Positions 1-13,480 are shown, counted from the stretch's first letter. The stretch: 64,000 nt of DNA from Paraescarpia echinospica (GCA_020002185.1 CM034532.1:30425966-30489965); one strand, 5' to 3'. Program-made: numbers and translations. The notes: generated by a model not told the origin, from the sequence alone.

Positions 1-87
1 TACTTATATATCTGATTTGACTTTAACATGCCATGTCACTTGGCAGATAACAATTATGATAACTAATTACACAGTGACTACGTGCAA

Positions 88-244
88 TTATCCATTGCCG
101 GCCAAACACGGGCATGAATTAAGCCACTGATGGCTATCTCCGCACTTAAAATGAAACTTGTGACAGATCGCACGACGGACTGTATTGTGCTTACAAGTGG
201 AGATAATCGGGGCGTAGGTCCCGCCGAATTTCTTGGAAGACGGA
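88..244 (-). CDS. Candidate cysteine-rich terminal exon
   Basis: A minus-strand segment of 51 codons plus TAA starts after a pyrimidine-rich acceptor (gttcctccttcag) and is read in phase 2. The peptide begins PSSKKFGGTYAPIISTCKHN and ends HQWLNSCPCLAGNG. It has six cysteines and codons rich in C or G at the third position, unlike the AT-rich surroundings. The cysteine content suggests a secreted or extracellular C-terminus, but I recognise no family. The open frame continues upstream of the acceptor, so an unspliced start cannot be excluded. No AATAAA is visible in the 87 bases left before the window edge. It may end the same minus-strand gene as the exons at 25-57 kb, but the 25-kb gap makes a separate gene equally likely. 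Confidence 0.4.
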
Positions 245-405
245 CTGAAGGAGGAACATGTACTGAGTTGTCTGTAGCTGTGGTGCGTGTTCACTTCTAG
301 AAGCTAGGAGGACACCGCTTCGCTCGGGGAAGCACGGGCACACCAGCCCGGTATGTGGGCGGATGCAGCAGGTAGATGCATGTCCTTTGGAAGAGTAACG
401 TTTAC

Positions 406-464
406 TTCATGGTCACTTGGCATCGGGCCATCACTTCCGACCGGCGCTTGCTTCCAAACGCCAT
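406..464 (-). CDS. Possible first exon upstream of the terminal exon
   Basis: An ATG with a good initiation context (A at -3, G at +4) opens a 19-codon frame, MAFGSKRRSEVMARCQVTM, that ends in phase 2 at a GTAAAC donor. That phase matches the acceptor at 244. The intron would be about 160 bases. There is no signal peptide, which sits poorly with the cysteine-rich exon downstream. This could be chance. Confidence 0.15.
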
Positions 465-1511
465 GCTGATTGTTAGCAGTAGTTTTTTACTGCATCGCGG
501 CAAAGATTTCTAGCAAACAACTGCCTGGTGAGCACCGAAGGCACCGAGTGTGATGTTCGGCCTTCGGGTGATGTTCAAGTCAGTGCACGGTGATGCACTG
601 TTTATTGGAAACGAAGCTCTGTAGGTTGCTATCCCGAACTATCTGTCTCAGAAATGTTGACAATATACGTGAACAATAATGTTGATTAAGTTAAAGAGAA
701 AATATGACATGATGGAGATTGACGCCGACATCACGAATAATGTCACCAACATGACACAACAAAATTATCTACAATAACTACTTCTAACAACTTTTTCAAA
801 CTCAAATTACCCCCCATTGCCTGGAATATGCACCGAGTTACACCATCCAGATATATACACAAGTCAACTTCAACCACACATGACGCCCATTTACACCCAA
901 CACCGGCCATTTACACCCAACACCAGCCAGAAAATTACTTTCTGAATTGCGATACTTGGACACGATACTTGGACACGAAAGAGTCGAGTTGGAGAATGAA
1001 GACTTTGATTGACGGGCGCTTGACTCTGCACCCCCTTGGAGCAGTGACTGTTGCCAATCAGCGTCTGGCACTGACTTGTGATGCCACCCTCTGCTCTCAG
1101 TGAGGAAGAAGCACTTGAGAGGGGGGGGGGGCGGTTTGTTCACCCCTGTCTACATAGACACTGCTCACTCTACCCTATGGTACATGAGACCACATCCATT
1201 GACATTTCACCTGTGGTCATTACTCTTATGTCAAGGCCTGGCCATGGTCATTTGTCAGAAGTGAGCCTCACACCAAATTGGAGCTTTTTGCCTGCCCTAT
1301 TAACTGAACTGGTTTCTTTAACTGGTTTCTTTTTCAACTGGCTCGTTATAAAGTCCACCGCAGCATTGTCGTTAGCAAAAGGGGTTAATTAGTTTTTTCA
1401 GTAGGATGTCTATGTGAAAGGGAGAAAAGGAGGCGCGTACTTCGGTCTCCCATCCAAAATGCTGTGTTTGCTTGCCTTAAAGATCGACTGGTTTCTTATG
1501 CAAAGGTTACG

Positions 1512-1575
1512 TTAATTACGTTGTCATTTAGCAGAAGGGGTTAATTACGTTGTCATTTAGCAGAAGGGGTTAATT
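1512..1575. repeat. Two-copy 29-bp tandem duplication
   Basis: The unit ttaattacgttgtcatttag plus cagaagggg occurs twice in a row, followed by a partial third start (ttaattag). A related aaaaggggttaattag lies at about 1377-1392. Confidence 0.8.
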
Positions 1576-3397
1576 AGATTTTTACAGTTAGGAACGTCTG
1601 TGTAGAAGAGAAAGGGAGACAGGTGGGCGTTGATGTAGATTTACGGTTTTTAGGTTTATGGTTATGACATCTAGTAACATTTTAAGAAAAGGGCATCGGT
1701 AACTAACTGCTGTCAGTGTGAAGGCACAACAAGGTAAAAACACTGTTTCCTCTGCCACAAAGTAAGATTTGTGATGACTGGACAAGTTTTACGTTTCCAC
1801 CAAAAACCACAGCACTCCGTGTTAATGAATATAATTCACAAACAGAAGACAACTGGAATGCGTTTTTATTCCACAAAAAAAATATGTGTCACGATGCGTG
1901 AAAACAACCTATTTGTCATCGGTCTTCCCTTCCTGCTTAATTGAATACTCTGTTTTAAGATGAATAAAAATACTCTGCAGACAAAACAAAACCGAGACTG
2001 TGGGGAATTCGACCGCGTGTGGCCTTGTAGCCTTGTGGCCTCGAGGGGCCGGGGAAACTACAGTGATGTTTACAAGGTAACAGAGAGAAGAAGCCACCCC
2101 AGAGCCTCCTTAGGCTGTTGACACCCTACCCTGTCTGCAACTGCAACAGTTGGCAGTCACGTGTAACATCGCGGCCTGGCTTACAGTGAAGCCCTCTTTG
2201 CACTCGCTACACCAAAGGTCATAGGTCGCATTGCACGTGGTCAACAAGTCAGGTCAGTGACCCCGGTGGTGTTGGGTTGCCACGTGGCCACGGGGTGGTG
2301 TAACCATCAGGTCATAGACAGGCTGATGAAATCACTACCTTGATCAGATACAAACGCTAGCGAGATCACGCATGGACATATTATGGCACACGAAAACAAA
2401 GGCACAAATTATTTCACAATCCTGTGGTCGAAGACGTAGGCCCTACGCACCCCCATAGGGCTCCCCACCCCCAATGTGGTCAGTTTAACCCCAGGTCAGT
2501 CGGCATGGACCACATTTTTGTGCGTTTTTTCAACACATGTCAATTGATAAAGCGGTTAATTTTCCAGACGGTGGTGTGACTGCAACACCGGCAGTCAGCC
2601 TTGTCGCTATTGATCGGTCTAAACTATGAGATAACACTGGTTCTCGATAGGAAGGGTGTCGGAGAAATTGAGGGGTACAGCGCGGCAAACAGGCGGCGAC
2701 AAAGGTTAGCAATGCAGGTGTGTGATAAGCGGCACAATAGACGTGCGAGAGTCTGCGATCGCAAGATGTAGACACCTCGCCACATGAAAGATTAATTGTT
2801 AGCGCGCGTGACTCATGCAGTGTTTTCCCAATCGCAATCGCGCCCGCCGATCTACTCGTCGATCCTTCCTTTGTGCACTTTGTTTGTCTTCAATGCCTGC
2901 TTCACCACTCCATACCTCCATCGTTTGTTCCATGGTAGACTTTTTGAGCTATAAATCGAGAACAATTAACCTTTGACGACGTAAGTTGGCCTCGCTCGAG
3001 TCGGCATTTTAGGACATTATGAAGAGTCATAGGTGAACCCGTCATTCATCGAATTGGTGAACTGAAATAGTGTCCCTCGCAAATTTTCAAATTAGATCAT
3101 GAGGCACTCGAGATTTATCCAGATGTAAAGGTACGTATGATGTTAAAACGTTGTTTTGCTGACACCATCTGCATCTTAATTATGCCGGTGAAATGTCGGG
3201 CACATTCCACATGCGTTGGTTAATGAGGTTTTCGTGAATAGATCTGGCCAACAGTTATGCAGGTGGTTTCGCAATGGAATGCAAAACAAAGAACAAGAGC
3301 CTGTGGCCTGCCACCTGTAAGCAAACATGAGGCATGCCAAGTATGTTTCCTTTCCCCGTTTCCTCGTTAGATCCCAAGTTTCTGGCATGGCAAGCGT

Positions 3398-3442
3398 AAA
3401 CACACGCACGCACGCACACACATGCGTGCACACACACACACA
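3398..3442. repeat. Short CA-rich microsatellite
   Basis: An interrupted (CA)n/(CG)n tract of the form cacacgcacgcacgcacaca. It also creates cysteine/valine-rich spurious frames on the minus strand. Confidence 0.8.
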
Positions 3443-3942
3443 AATGCAGTCATGCGAGTAAGCGCATGGCACAACACATTAGACGCTGGTTGTCATCGCG
3501 GGGAAGATGTAATCGAATTTGATGTGTCAGACTCCTTGTGTTTCCAGCAGGTGGTGTGCTGCGGCAACAATGACCAATCACGTCATTCAATTCCCCCGGA
3601 CTCCTACCAGCTGGAGCGCTTCCGATTTCATCTCTCAAACTCGATGGACATCATTATTAAAACAGAAATACTCTGTTTACGACTGCGGCGGTCATACCGC
3701 GTGTTTGTGGGTAATTAGGAAACTCGGGCATTCAGGCTATGTGGTGAATATCGAAGGCTTCATTAGGGAAAGAAGACAACGAAGAAGAGAAAGTGGTTTC
3801 CATTTCTACTGTTTTCAAATTCCTCTGATTTCACCTCCAATCACACAACAGAAGGTCCAGTTTTAAATGACGTACATATTAACACAGCCTTTCAGAATAA
3901 TCTTTCTGCTTCAGGTTAGCCGACTGAACCTGTTAAAAGTAA

Positions 3943-4078
3943 GCAGCAAGTATTAACACTTACTTTGGAGCATTTAGTGGAAATTTGCAACATTTCGATC
4001 CACCACCTGTGGATCTTGATCACGCATTGATGTCAAGTTTCCACTAAACGCTCCAAAGTATGTGTTAATTCTTGCTGC
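3943..4078. repeat. 136-bp foldback (inverted repeat)
   Basis: Two 45-base arms, 3943-3987 and 4034-4078, are reverse complements with only 4 mismatches; the outer ends are gcagcaag and cttgctgc. The 46-base loop contains a second perfect 7-bp hairpin, gatccac/gtggatc. A transcript would form a long, nearly perfect stem. It may be a foldback MITE or a hairpin RNA precursor. No target-site duplication is obvious. Confidence 0.8.
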
Positions 4079-4814
4079 CCATTCAAGTCTTGTAGCCATG
4101 AACAATATTTTCCATACTATTAAAAGTAGCCGCATAAAAGTTCTTTTGACATAACTAGGAAAATCCATAATTTATTTGTGACCCTGTAGAATTCAAAGCA
4201 CAGAGAAAAACAAAAAATCTTTCTCACTTGCCCCAAGCTATGTTTTTTCTCATATTGGTGAGACAAAATTGTGTATGACATATTAAAATACCAATGAAAT
4301 ATTCATAAATACCCTACAATAACTCTCATGGAAAATACAGACTAAAAATCTGTTTTATCTTCCCTAAAATTTGAGAGCAAGTAACAAGAAACAGAAATAT
4401 CAAGGCCTAAAGGTGTGACTGACTTAACATGAGTTTTTTGTTTTAGGTGCCATGTCTATTGACACTGACGTGACCTTTGACACTCTGTCCTTGGGTGTTA
4501 CACTAGTTGACATTTACTCACAGGAATACCCACTACAGGTCTTTCAAACCAATCATCCAAACAACTGATGCATTTAATTATTCCCTACCTCAAGCTGTTA
4601 TTGCCTTTGAACAACAATCTTCATCAAACAACATTTTCCAACTCATTTCTTGTTTTAAAAACTGTGGTTACCTGGTTTGTAATCATGTTAAATACATCTC
4701 TTTCCCATTGTGCTGTTTGTTAAACCTTTTTTGGCCATGGAACCCCCTTTGACAATCCATGCTTGACTTTCTTCCTATTTACCCTATTGCACCACTAAAT
4801 TTAAGTCTCCCAAT

Positions 4815-7437
4815 GAGTTGTTGCTGATGTGTCCAGCATGTATTTATATCACTGCCACATTACCAATTAGGTTGTTGTTGGTGATGTGTCCAGCATTTAT
4901 TGATATCACTGCCACATTACCAATTAGGTTGTTGTTGGCGATGTGTCCAATTAGGTTGTTGTTGGTGATGTGTCCAGCATGTATTTATATCACTGCCACA
5001 TTACCAATTAAGTTGTTGTTGGTGATGTGTCCAGCATGTATTTATATCACTGCCACATTACCAATTAGGTTGTTGTTGGTGATGTGTCCAGCATGTATTT
5101 ATATAACTGCCACATTACCAATTAGGTTGTAGTTGGTGATGTGTCCAGCATGTATTTATATCACTGCCACATTACCAATTAGGTTGTTGTTGCTGATGTG
5201 TCCAGCATGTATTTATATCACTGTCACATTACCAATTAGGTCGTTGTTGGTGATGTGTCCAGCATGTATTTATATCACTGCCACATTACCAATTAGGTCG
5301 TTGTTGGTGATGTGTCCAGCACGTATTTATATCACTGCCACATTACCAATTACGTCGTTGTTGGTGATGTGTCCAGCATGTATTTATATCATTGCCACAT
5401 TACCAATTAGGTTGTTGTTAGTGATGTGTCCAACATGTATTTATATCACTGCCACATTACCAATTAGGTTGTTGTTGGTGATGTGTCCAGCATGTATTGA
5501 TATCACTGCCACATTACCAATTAGGTTGTTGTTGGCGATGTGTCCAATTAGGTTGTTGTTGGTGATGTGTCCAGCATGTATTTATATCACTGCCACATTA
5601 CCAATTAGGTTGTTGTTGGTGATGTGTCCAGCATGTATTTATATCACTGCCACATTACCAATTAGGTTGTTGTTGGTGATGTGTCCAGCATGTATTTATA
5701 TAACTGCCACATTACCAATTAGGTTGTAGTTGGTGATGTGTCCAGCATGTATTTATATCACTGCCACATTACCAATTAGGTTGTTGTTGCTGATGTGTCC
5801 AGCATGTATTTATATCACTGTCACATTACCAATTAGGTCGTTGTTGGTGATGTGTCCAGTATGTATTTATATCATTGCCACATTACCAATTAGGTCGTTG
5901 TTGGTGATGTGTCCAGCACGTATTTATATCACTGCCACATTACCAATTACGTCGTTGTTGGTGATGTGTCCAGCATGTATTTATATCACTGCCACATTAC
6001 CAATTAGGTCGTTGTTGGTGATGTGTCCAGCATGTATTTATTTATATCACTGCCACATTACCAATTAGGTCGTTGTTGGTGATGTGTCCATCATGTATTT
6101 ATATCACTGCCACATTACCAATTACGTCGTTGTTGGTGATGTGTCCAGCATGTATTTATATCATTGCCACATTACCAATTAGGTTGTTGTTGGTGATGTG
6201 TCCAGCATGTATTTATATCATTGCCACATTACCAATTACGCCGTTGTTACTGATGTGTCCAGCATGTATTTATATCATTGCCACATTACCAATTACGTCG
6301 TTGTTGGTGATGTGTCCAGCATGTATTTATATCATTGCCACATTACCAATTAGGTTGTTGTTGGTGATGTGTCCAGCGTGTATTTATATCACTGCCACAT
6401 TACCAATTACGTCGTTGTTGGTGGTGTGTCCAGCATGTATTTATATCATTGCCACATTACCAATTAGGTTGTTGTTGGTGATGTGTCCAGCATGTATTTA
6501 TATAACTGCCACATTACCAATTAGGTTGTAGTTGGTGATGTGTCCAGCATGTATTTATATCACTGCCACATTACCAATTAGGTTGTTGTTGCTGATGTGT
6601 CCAGCATGTATTTATATCACTGTCACATTACCAATAAGGTCGTTGTTGGTGATGTGTCCAGCATGTATTTATATCACTGCCACATTACCAATTAGGTCGT
6701 TGTTGGTGATGTGTCCAGCACGTATTTATATCACTGCCACATTACCAATTAGGTCGTTGTTGGTGATGTGTCCAGCATGTATTTATATCACTGCCACATT
6801 ACCAATTACGTCGTTGTTGGTGATGTGTCCAGCATGTATTTATATCATTGCCACATTACCAATTAGGTTGTTGTTGGTGATGTGTCCAGCATGTATTTAT
6901 ATCATTGCCACATTACCAATTACGCCGTTGTTACTGATGTGTCCAGCATGTATTTATATCATTGCCACATTACCAATTACGTCGTTGTTGGTGATGTGTC
7001 CAGCATGTATTTATATCATTGCCACATTACCAATTAGGTTGTTGTTGGTGATGTGTCCAGCGTGTATTTATATCACTGCCACATTACCAATTACGTCGTT
7101 GTTGGTGGTGTGTCCAGCATGTATTTATATCATTGCCACATTACCAATTAGGTTGTTGTTGGTGATGTGTCCAGCATGTATTTATATCATTGCCACATTA
7201 CCAATTACGCCTTTGTTGCTGATGTGTCCAGCATGTATTTATATCACTGCCACATTACCAATTACGTCTTTGTTGATGATGTGTCCAGCATGTATTTATA
7301 TCATTGCCACATTACCAATTACGCCGTTGTTGGTGATGTGTCCAGCATGTATTTATATCACTGCCACATTACCAATTACGTCGTTGTTGATGTGTCCAGC
7401 ATGTATTTATATCATTGCCACATTACCAATTACGTCT
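4815..7437. repeat. 57-bp minisatellite, about 46 copies
   Basis: The unit begins ttgttgttggtgatgtgtcc, continues with agcatgtatttatatcactg, and ends ccacattaccaatta plus two variable bases. Because 57 is three times 19, one plus frame reads MCPACIYITATLPIRLLLV repeatedly, producing four long frames broken only by a TAG variant (about 5130, 5727, 6529) and a 4-bp insertion near 6034. These frames are therefore not evidence of a gene. Higher-order copies exist: a shortened 27-bp unit recurs at about 4939 and 5536, and the TAG-containing blocks begin at 5133, 5730 and 6532. The array lies between unremarkable AT-rich sequences. Confidence 0.97.
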
Positions 7438-7439
7438 CG

Positions 7440-8985
7440 AAGCCTAACAAGAAACAACTCAAAAAAACGTTAAATTAATTACGGAATGAAAGGTTAAAAA
7501 CACAACAAAATTTGACAAAAATGTGGACACACTCTTGCGTGACCTTTAAACTGTGGCATGCCTTGAAAGCAACAGTTTTGTGGCTAAGCTAATTACGGAT
7601 GTGGCTCATGGTACTACCGAGCCTAAGAAACTTGTCGGAAACTGGTCGCAACCCCCCCACGGCTGTTCGCACCCAGCCCAGGTCAACGCTCCGAGTAAAC
7701 AAACCAGCCAACATTGAATTCAACTAGATACACTCATAAAATTAATACATTCACCAGAGCAGAAGATTTCAGTGCAAATTGCAAGACGCGTCCCCACAAA
7801 CCAGAGTACTCATTTCCCTAATCAAATTCTGATGATATCATAAAATCTAATCTCGCTGTGGGGGATGACAAAATAATGGTTTGTTTGTTTAACGAGCATT
7901 AATGAAATCCCCACATTTTAAGGTGCTTAATTGTTACCAGAGTTCTCAGAATGATTGTTCCAACATTGAAGCCTAAGTTCTGAGAACGCTCATTGTGACT
8001 TTGGAGCACTGTTCTTGTGGCATGAATGCCACGGCCTACACACATGCACACTTCAACCCACGGTACCCCATTGTCAACTTTCACCAAACTTTACCGCTGG
8101 CATATTTCTTGACTGAATGCACCAAACGACTGCGTCTTGATATACATGACATGGCAGACATATTAATTAATTATGCCATTAACCACAATATTGCATTGTG
8201 TACTTTCACCCTTTGGGGAAATGTCCGAAACATGTACTACATGACCATATCAAATTGAACGTGGACTCGGCTATTACCTGACCACTACCGTGCGATTATA
8301 TAAATGGATCCTAAAAGGTTCCATTATAGTTTCATCCGTCACTCTAGCAATTCAGATTAAACAACAGTCAGCTAGGTAAAATCTATAATGCTCACTCTGA
8401 GAATGAAGTTGCACTTTCCGAGTCAGCAGATATTCGGTTACATAAACTCACTGCGAGGGAAACAGACATATACATTGTGACTCTTCCAAAGTGGCCGATA
8501 AATCACTGCTGTGCCATACTAAACAAATGCAACAATTTCACTGTGAACACAGATATTTTGTGATAACCTCATCCCATAAGAAGCTATAGACACACATGCC
8601 AGACCTTGCAAAGTCATTGGTTCGATTACTACCTGCACTTAAAGCACCTATTGACAGGGTTCATATATATAAACAGCAGCCTGCAGCTAAAACATCAAAT
8701 GTGGTATTCGGCAGGTGACGAAAACACTGATGGTATTTTTAGTTACCTGAAAATTTAATTACGCAATTTACAAATTTTTGCTCTCCTCTTTGCTGTATCT
8801 CCAGGGTGAGGCTGGCATCGATGCTGGTCCCCAAACTGGTTTCCTTGTTCTATCACTGTTCCCACTTCCCTGCCTTCTTCCACCCATCTCCCTTCTCCTG
8901 TATTACCCATTTTCGTTCTCATTCCTCTCTCAATCCTGCCAGATCTTCTAGTATTAATTGGCAGGGTCCATTTTTTGATATTGAC
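7440..8985. other. Non-coding stretch
   Basis: I see no gene. The one notable local structure is a 10-bp inverted repeat, gttctcagaa (7941) and ttctgagaac (7978), separated by about 30 bases. The rest is AT-rich single-copy-looking DNA. Confidence 0.5.
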
Positions 8986-8989
8986 GCCA

Positions 8990-9215
8990 ATGGGAGAGAA
9001 TGAGACCTCAGTTCAGTCAGTCCACGATAGGTTTTTCCATTTCCCTGTATGGGATCTTTTACTACCTCTGGCATAGACACCAGATAGAAGGGACCGATGG
9101 CTTATAGCGTCTCTTCCAAATGACGCACAATCCAGCACCAGGATTCGAACCCCGGTTCCTCCAATCGACCATCCAGCACTCTGACCACGCGATCACCGCA
9201 CCCCACAGATCTCTC
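8990..9215 (-). mobile_element. tRNA-derived SINE, family 2, copy 1
   Basis: Read on the minus strand this has a tRNA-like head with a B-box-like ggggttcgaatcctgg after gtggtcagagtgctggat, then a body that includes atgacgc and gggatc motifs. The body aligns with a second copy at 30440-30640: both contain, on the plus strand, tgggatcttttnctncc, gggaccnatggc and tcttccnaangacgca in the same order. Two independent diverged copies support a real interspersed family. It is non-coding and would have depended on a LINE for mobility. Confidence 0.6.
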
Positions 9216-9682
9216 TTAGAAGTGAACAACCCTATCCGTAATGTCCAGACAAAAGCTCATTACGACACAAGAAGTTGTTTTACAAGCAACATGAGGACTG
9301 GCAACTTTGGTCTGGTTCTGTGGAAATGAGAGTCATAACCTGGCAACTTACTGAGGTAGTCTCGAGTCTGATTGCTACTTGTGGGGTGGTTGATCTAAAA
9401 AAGGATCAGAGCAATTTCAGTAGGACACTAGTATTTGAAGCTGCACTGGTCCAGACTTAATGAGCCACTAATAAGAGAGGTTGGCCTACTTTCGCGGTGG
9501 TCTCGATAAACCTAATTGGCTGTAAAAGAGAAGTCGGCAGTTGTGTATGGCTGAACCGAGAGCGCGACATTGCACTTGGTCAGGAACAGGGCAGGTTGCT
9601 TCGCTTACTCAAACATACTCCTTCATTACTTCGTGTAACATGTCATGTATTATAACCTGGCAGCAAGTCCTAAGATATACAC

Positions 9683-9900
9683 TTAATATCTCTGCACAGA
9701 TGACACCATTAATATTACCTTTAGTGACAGTCCCAGAGAGGTGTCACTTTTAGCATACTATTATTAATATCTCTGCACAGATGACACCATTAATATTACC
9801 TTTAGTGACAGTCCCAGAGAGGTGTCACTTTTAGCATACTATTATTAATATCTCTGCACAGATGACACCATTAATATTATCTTTAGTAATACACCCAAAG
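9683..9900. repeat. 81-bp tandem repeat, about 2.6 copies
   Basis: The motif tctgcacagatgacaccatt recurs at 9691, 9772 and 9853, an exact period of 81 bases. The third copy decays after about 45 bases. Confidence 0.9.
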
Positions 9901-10290
9901 AGTTAACAATGTTAATATACTTTTAACTATTGTTAATACTCCCAGATGTGACATGTTTAGCACTTTTATTAAAACCCCTACATAGATTACACTATTAACA
10001 CACTACTATATTATACAATAACCTTACTAACAACTAATACCCCACAGAGGTGACACTTTTAACACACCTTTATTAGCACCCCTCAAAAGTAACACATTTA
10101 ACACACACCCCACATATATTACTCTGTTAACACACCTTTATTTGCACCCCTCAAAAGTAACACATTTAACACACCTTAATGAACACCACCACAGTGATGA
10201 CACTTAACACACCTTTATATTAGCACACCCACCCCCACCTCCACCCCATGACACATTTAAATCACCCGTATCAGCACCCAACAGAGGCGA
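9900..10290. repeat. Decayed AC-rich repeat tract
   Basis: The motifs aacacacctttat, tagcacccctcaaaagtaac and acacatttaac recur irregularly about every 35-50 bases. They look like a degenerate continuation of the 81-bp array, since both share gtgacacttttaac-type words. Confidence 0.6.
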
Positions 10291-13200
10291 CAATGTTAAC
10301 ACCATAAACACTAGTAAGTTGTTATGTAGCGGAGATGAGGCTGTGAGGAACCAATCATGCAGATAACAAGTGAATATTTTAGGCTTAAATTTGCATAAAT
10401 TGTTGGTGGAAATAGTTAGAAATTGCTTCTCATCAACGGTTCTAAAGCCTACACCAACAGTGAACCTGTGTTCACTGAACAAACTACAAGGACTGAAAGC
10501 TATTACGCAATCTTTAAAGAAGATCAGTTTTTAACTAGACGTATTTCAAACAACGTGCGGCCAATGTTTTGACCATTAGGTTTCTCCACTGACCAAAAAG
10601 AATCACAGATCCGGGATCATACAACAGCTGTTTTTCCACGATTAAATCTTTGACTTCACAGCTATGTAACTGCAATTTTTTTGTTAAGACTTGTGGGGAT
10701 AGATTTACATTTTAGAATTCTATCTATTAAACAAATTGCAAGAGTAAAATTTTTTTTAATAAAAAACAAATACATGAGAGAATGGAACAAATTACCTGCA
10801 TCAAATCTTGTTTGCAGATATGATAACTATCTAGCTGTCTGGTATGATAACAACAATATTTCCAACCACTCAACAGATTGATTATTTATTTGAAATATAA
10901 AAATTCACAAACGTACGAAAATGTGGACAGAAATCATGAACATTTGACATTTTATTATTCACCAATGATGATAAAACCACATACCCATGGAAGGAATGTC
11001 TTAGGCACCTACATCAATTCATTTGCCCTGCAAGCTTTTATAGCCTTTCATCAAACACAGGCATCACACAGGTAAGCACCTCATCTGTGCTTTAATGTTG
11101 ATTTAATTTTCTGTCGATAAAATACCACGCGTCAGTATAACAATGAGCAAAACACAAACATTATAGCGAGTTGGTGCAAAAAGGATGTGGTCGACATCCG
11201 ATAGCGGCCCCGATAAGCAACCAGTCTGCATGCTACGGTATGATCTTACTACATGATACAGTGTATCAGAGATCACATCGTGTCTATCCCCATCATTGTG
11301 TGAAATGCACCTGGTCCTTCAAAGCCACTTTTCACGTGAACCGTATCACATGATCAGCCATTTCTTCCTGCCCGACCGAGCGATCAACCACCTCGCTCCA
11401 CACTCAATCAAACATCGCCTCGGGGCAGTAGTTCCCAATTACGTCACCGGGAGGCAGGCGCAAAACTAACAAACACCTGAGTAACAACAGCCGAATTAGC
11501 CCCCATTCCCAGGTGACGATTACCCGGTCATTTGCGGAGCGCGATGCGACTTACGACTCTATCTGTGCTGATCGCTGTATAGTAGACGTGTTAACTGATT
11601 TACACTGCCTTAGGCGGCTCTTTTGCTGCGTCGCTGATAAGCAAAGAATTCCTGATGTTTGATGTCAGCACGTAAAAAGCAATCGAAGATGCAAGAAGGC
11701 TTTAACCAACGACTTGGAACTGCTGGTGTCGACAACATACGCAGCGACCAATGTCTCCTAATCTGTGTCGATATAACGACAGGGGCACATGGATTTGCTA
11801 AACTAGGAACCACCAGATGGTGCTAATCATAGCCTGGGTAAACAATTAGGCGCCAGAACAGTGTCGATAAACCTACTACGAATAAGGGTTGGATTTCATT
11901 TTATAGCAACAACACTGAAGTTCAAGGGCAGGGCCTACTTTTGGATGTAGCGGAGAGATAGAGGGTGTAGAACAATATCCGAGTCATTTTGCAGCAATTT
12001 AAAATCAAGCTGATAATCGAAAAGAACTCAAAATCACAACTGATAAATTCTGGCCTAGCTTGTTCGTGGTGTCTCTGAGCTGATGTTTCTGAGGATATCG
12101 ACACCACAGAAGTCATTAGTATTATTATAATTCCCTGTTGACATGACCCATTTTTGATTCAGATTATTGATAATCCCGTTATCTTCTTACAAAGTGAGAA
12201 AAAACAATGGCCTGAACCCGGCATAATACCCTAGGCAGGTGCAAATCGGTTTGCATAGTTATATTTGTCGCCACCTCCAGTTGTTTCTTTATTCGGACGC
12301 TAGTTACATATAATGATATACTTATATAAAAGTTATATAAATGCTTGATATAATCCCAACATATTGTGTTATATAAAGAGAACAGATTAGCTGGTGTTTG
12401 TTTGGGTGGACAGGATCAAGTAGCTAGACAATGCCTTGGTCAGTGGGTCAAATATTTTTTGTAACGCGTAACTGTCTCACCGAGTGCAAATGAAATTAGC
12501 AGATGCATAATTGTTATACAACGACAACACAGAATTAACACCAACATTTAAAAATCTACCAACCACAATCTCTGCTCTTCGACTATCTCAGGAGATATAC
12601 CGAGTATTAGTTTTCACTGACAATTTGCAAAAAAGGTTAACACCACCATCAGTGGTGTATTTAGGGGGGTTATGGCTCCCCTTGGGCTATTCCCCCATAT
12701 AATATAAAAAACATGTTGAACCACAGCTGAACTACATTTTTGCATGGAAAATTAATCAGTGACAGAGCTCACACCTCCTTTGTGAGATTAGAAATATGAC
12801 ACCGAGTTTAATTATACAAATTTTTTATTTCATTTAAATACGAGGAGCTGGTTTCTTTGGAAAGTCCAAATGGGAGCCGCTGCCCCATTTGTTTAAAAAT
12901 ACAAGGTTGTCTGTTTTAATTAATTACTATACTCGTCACAAATAAAGGTGTATGCACACTTGTATTATTATATACGTATATCTATTTTATTTCTGTAAAT
13001 GCATATCCTTAATATATTTCCTGTGTCATTATTTGTTATATTTTGGGGTCACAAATAACTTTCTTTTTCTTCTTTGTTGATGTGATTTGCCCTTCTCCCC
13101 GAGACGTGACTTCCTTAGCCTCACAGGGATAAACAGGCCGTGGATCTATTCTGGGACAGATTCCTAAATCCAGCGCCATTAACAGTACATCAGTTTTATA

Positions 13201-13480
13201 GGACCAGACCTATCTCAGGATATGTCATTTGCCTGATAAGGTTTACATTATGGTTTGAATTATGATCTAGGGTTGTACTAGTCAGCTTATTGCCCCCTCA
13301 GCACCAGCGATGGCAGGTGACCAGGAATGAGATTTATTGGCCCCCTCCGAAATAAACTATATTCAGAGTTTTTGTTTTTATAATAATTTTATCGCAGGGT
13401 TCCCATTCTGATAGGAGGGACCTGCTAACGTTACCTGGCGGATAAGTGTTTGACCGAGACTGTTCGAGTTTTGGATATAC
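10291..13480. other. Non-coding stretch
   Basis: No supportable gene. A plus-strand segment 11014-11071 ends in a good donor (cacag/gtaagc) after an open frame, but its acceptor is weak, so it is not called. A CTCF-like word, caccagatggtgc, is at 11811. Confidence 0.4.

Larger units (their letters stand above)
465..3940. other. Non-coding stretch with small repeats
   Basis: I see no supportable gene here. The region is low-complexity, with a 29-bp duplication near 1512-1570, a G run near 1120, and a more GC-rich patch at 2120-2330 that has short cysteine-containing frames without convincing splice pairs. Short frames on both strands look random. Confidence 0.5.

Noticed and set aside
2120..2230. 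EGF-like minus exon (TYDLWCSECKEGFT)
   Set aside because: The frame is closed by a stop just upstream with no usable acceptor between, and the only acceptor leaves a 22-base exon.
4815..7437. CRISPR array
   Set aside because: The repeats are directly tandem with no unique spacers, and the window is eukaryotic.
4818..7473. Long plus-strand frames of MCPACIYITATLP repeats
   Set aside because: They follow automatically from a 57-bp (19-codon) satellite unit without stops. There is no start, splice or flanking coding evidence.
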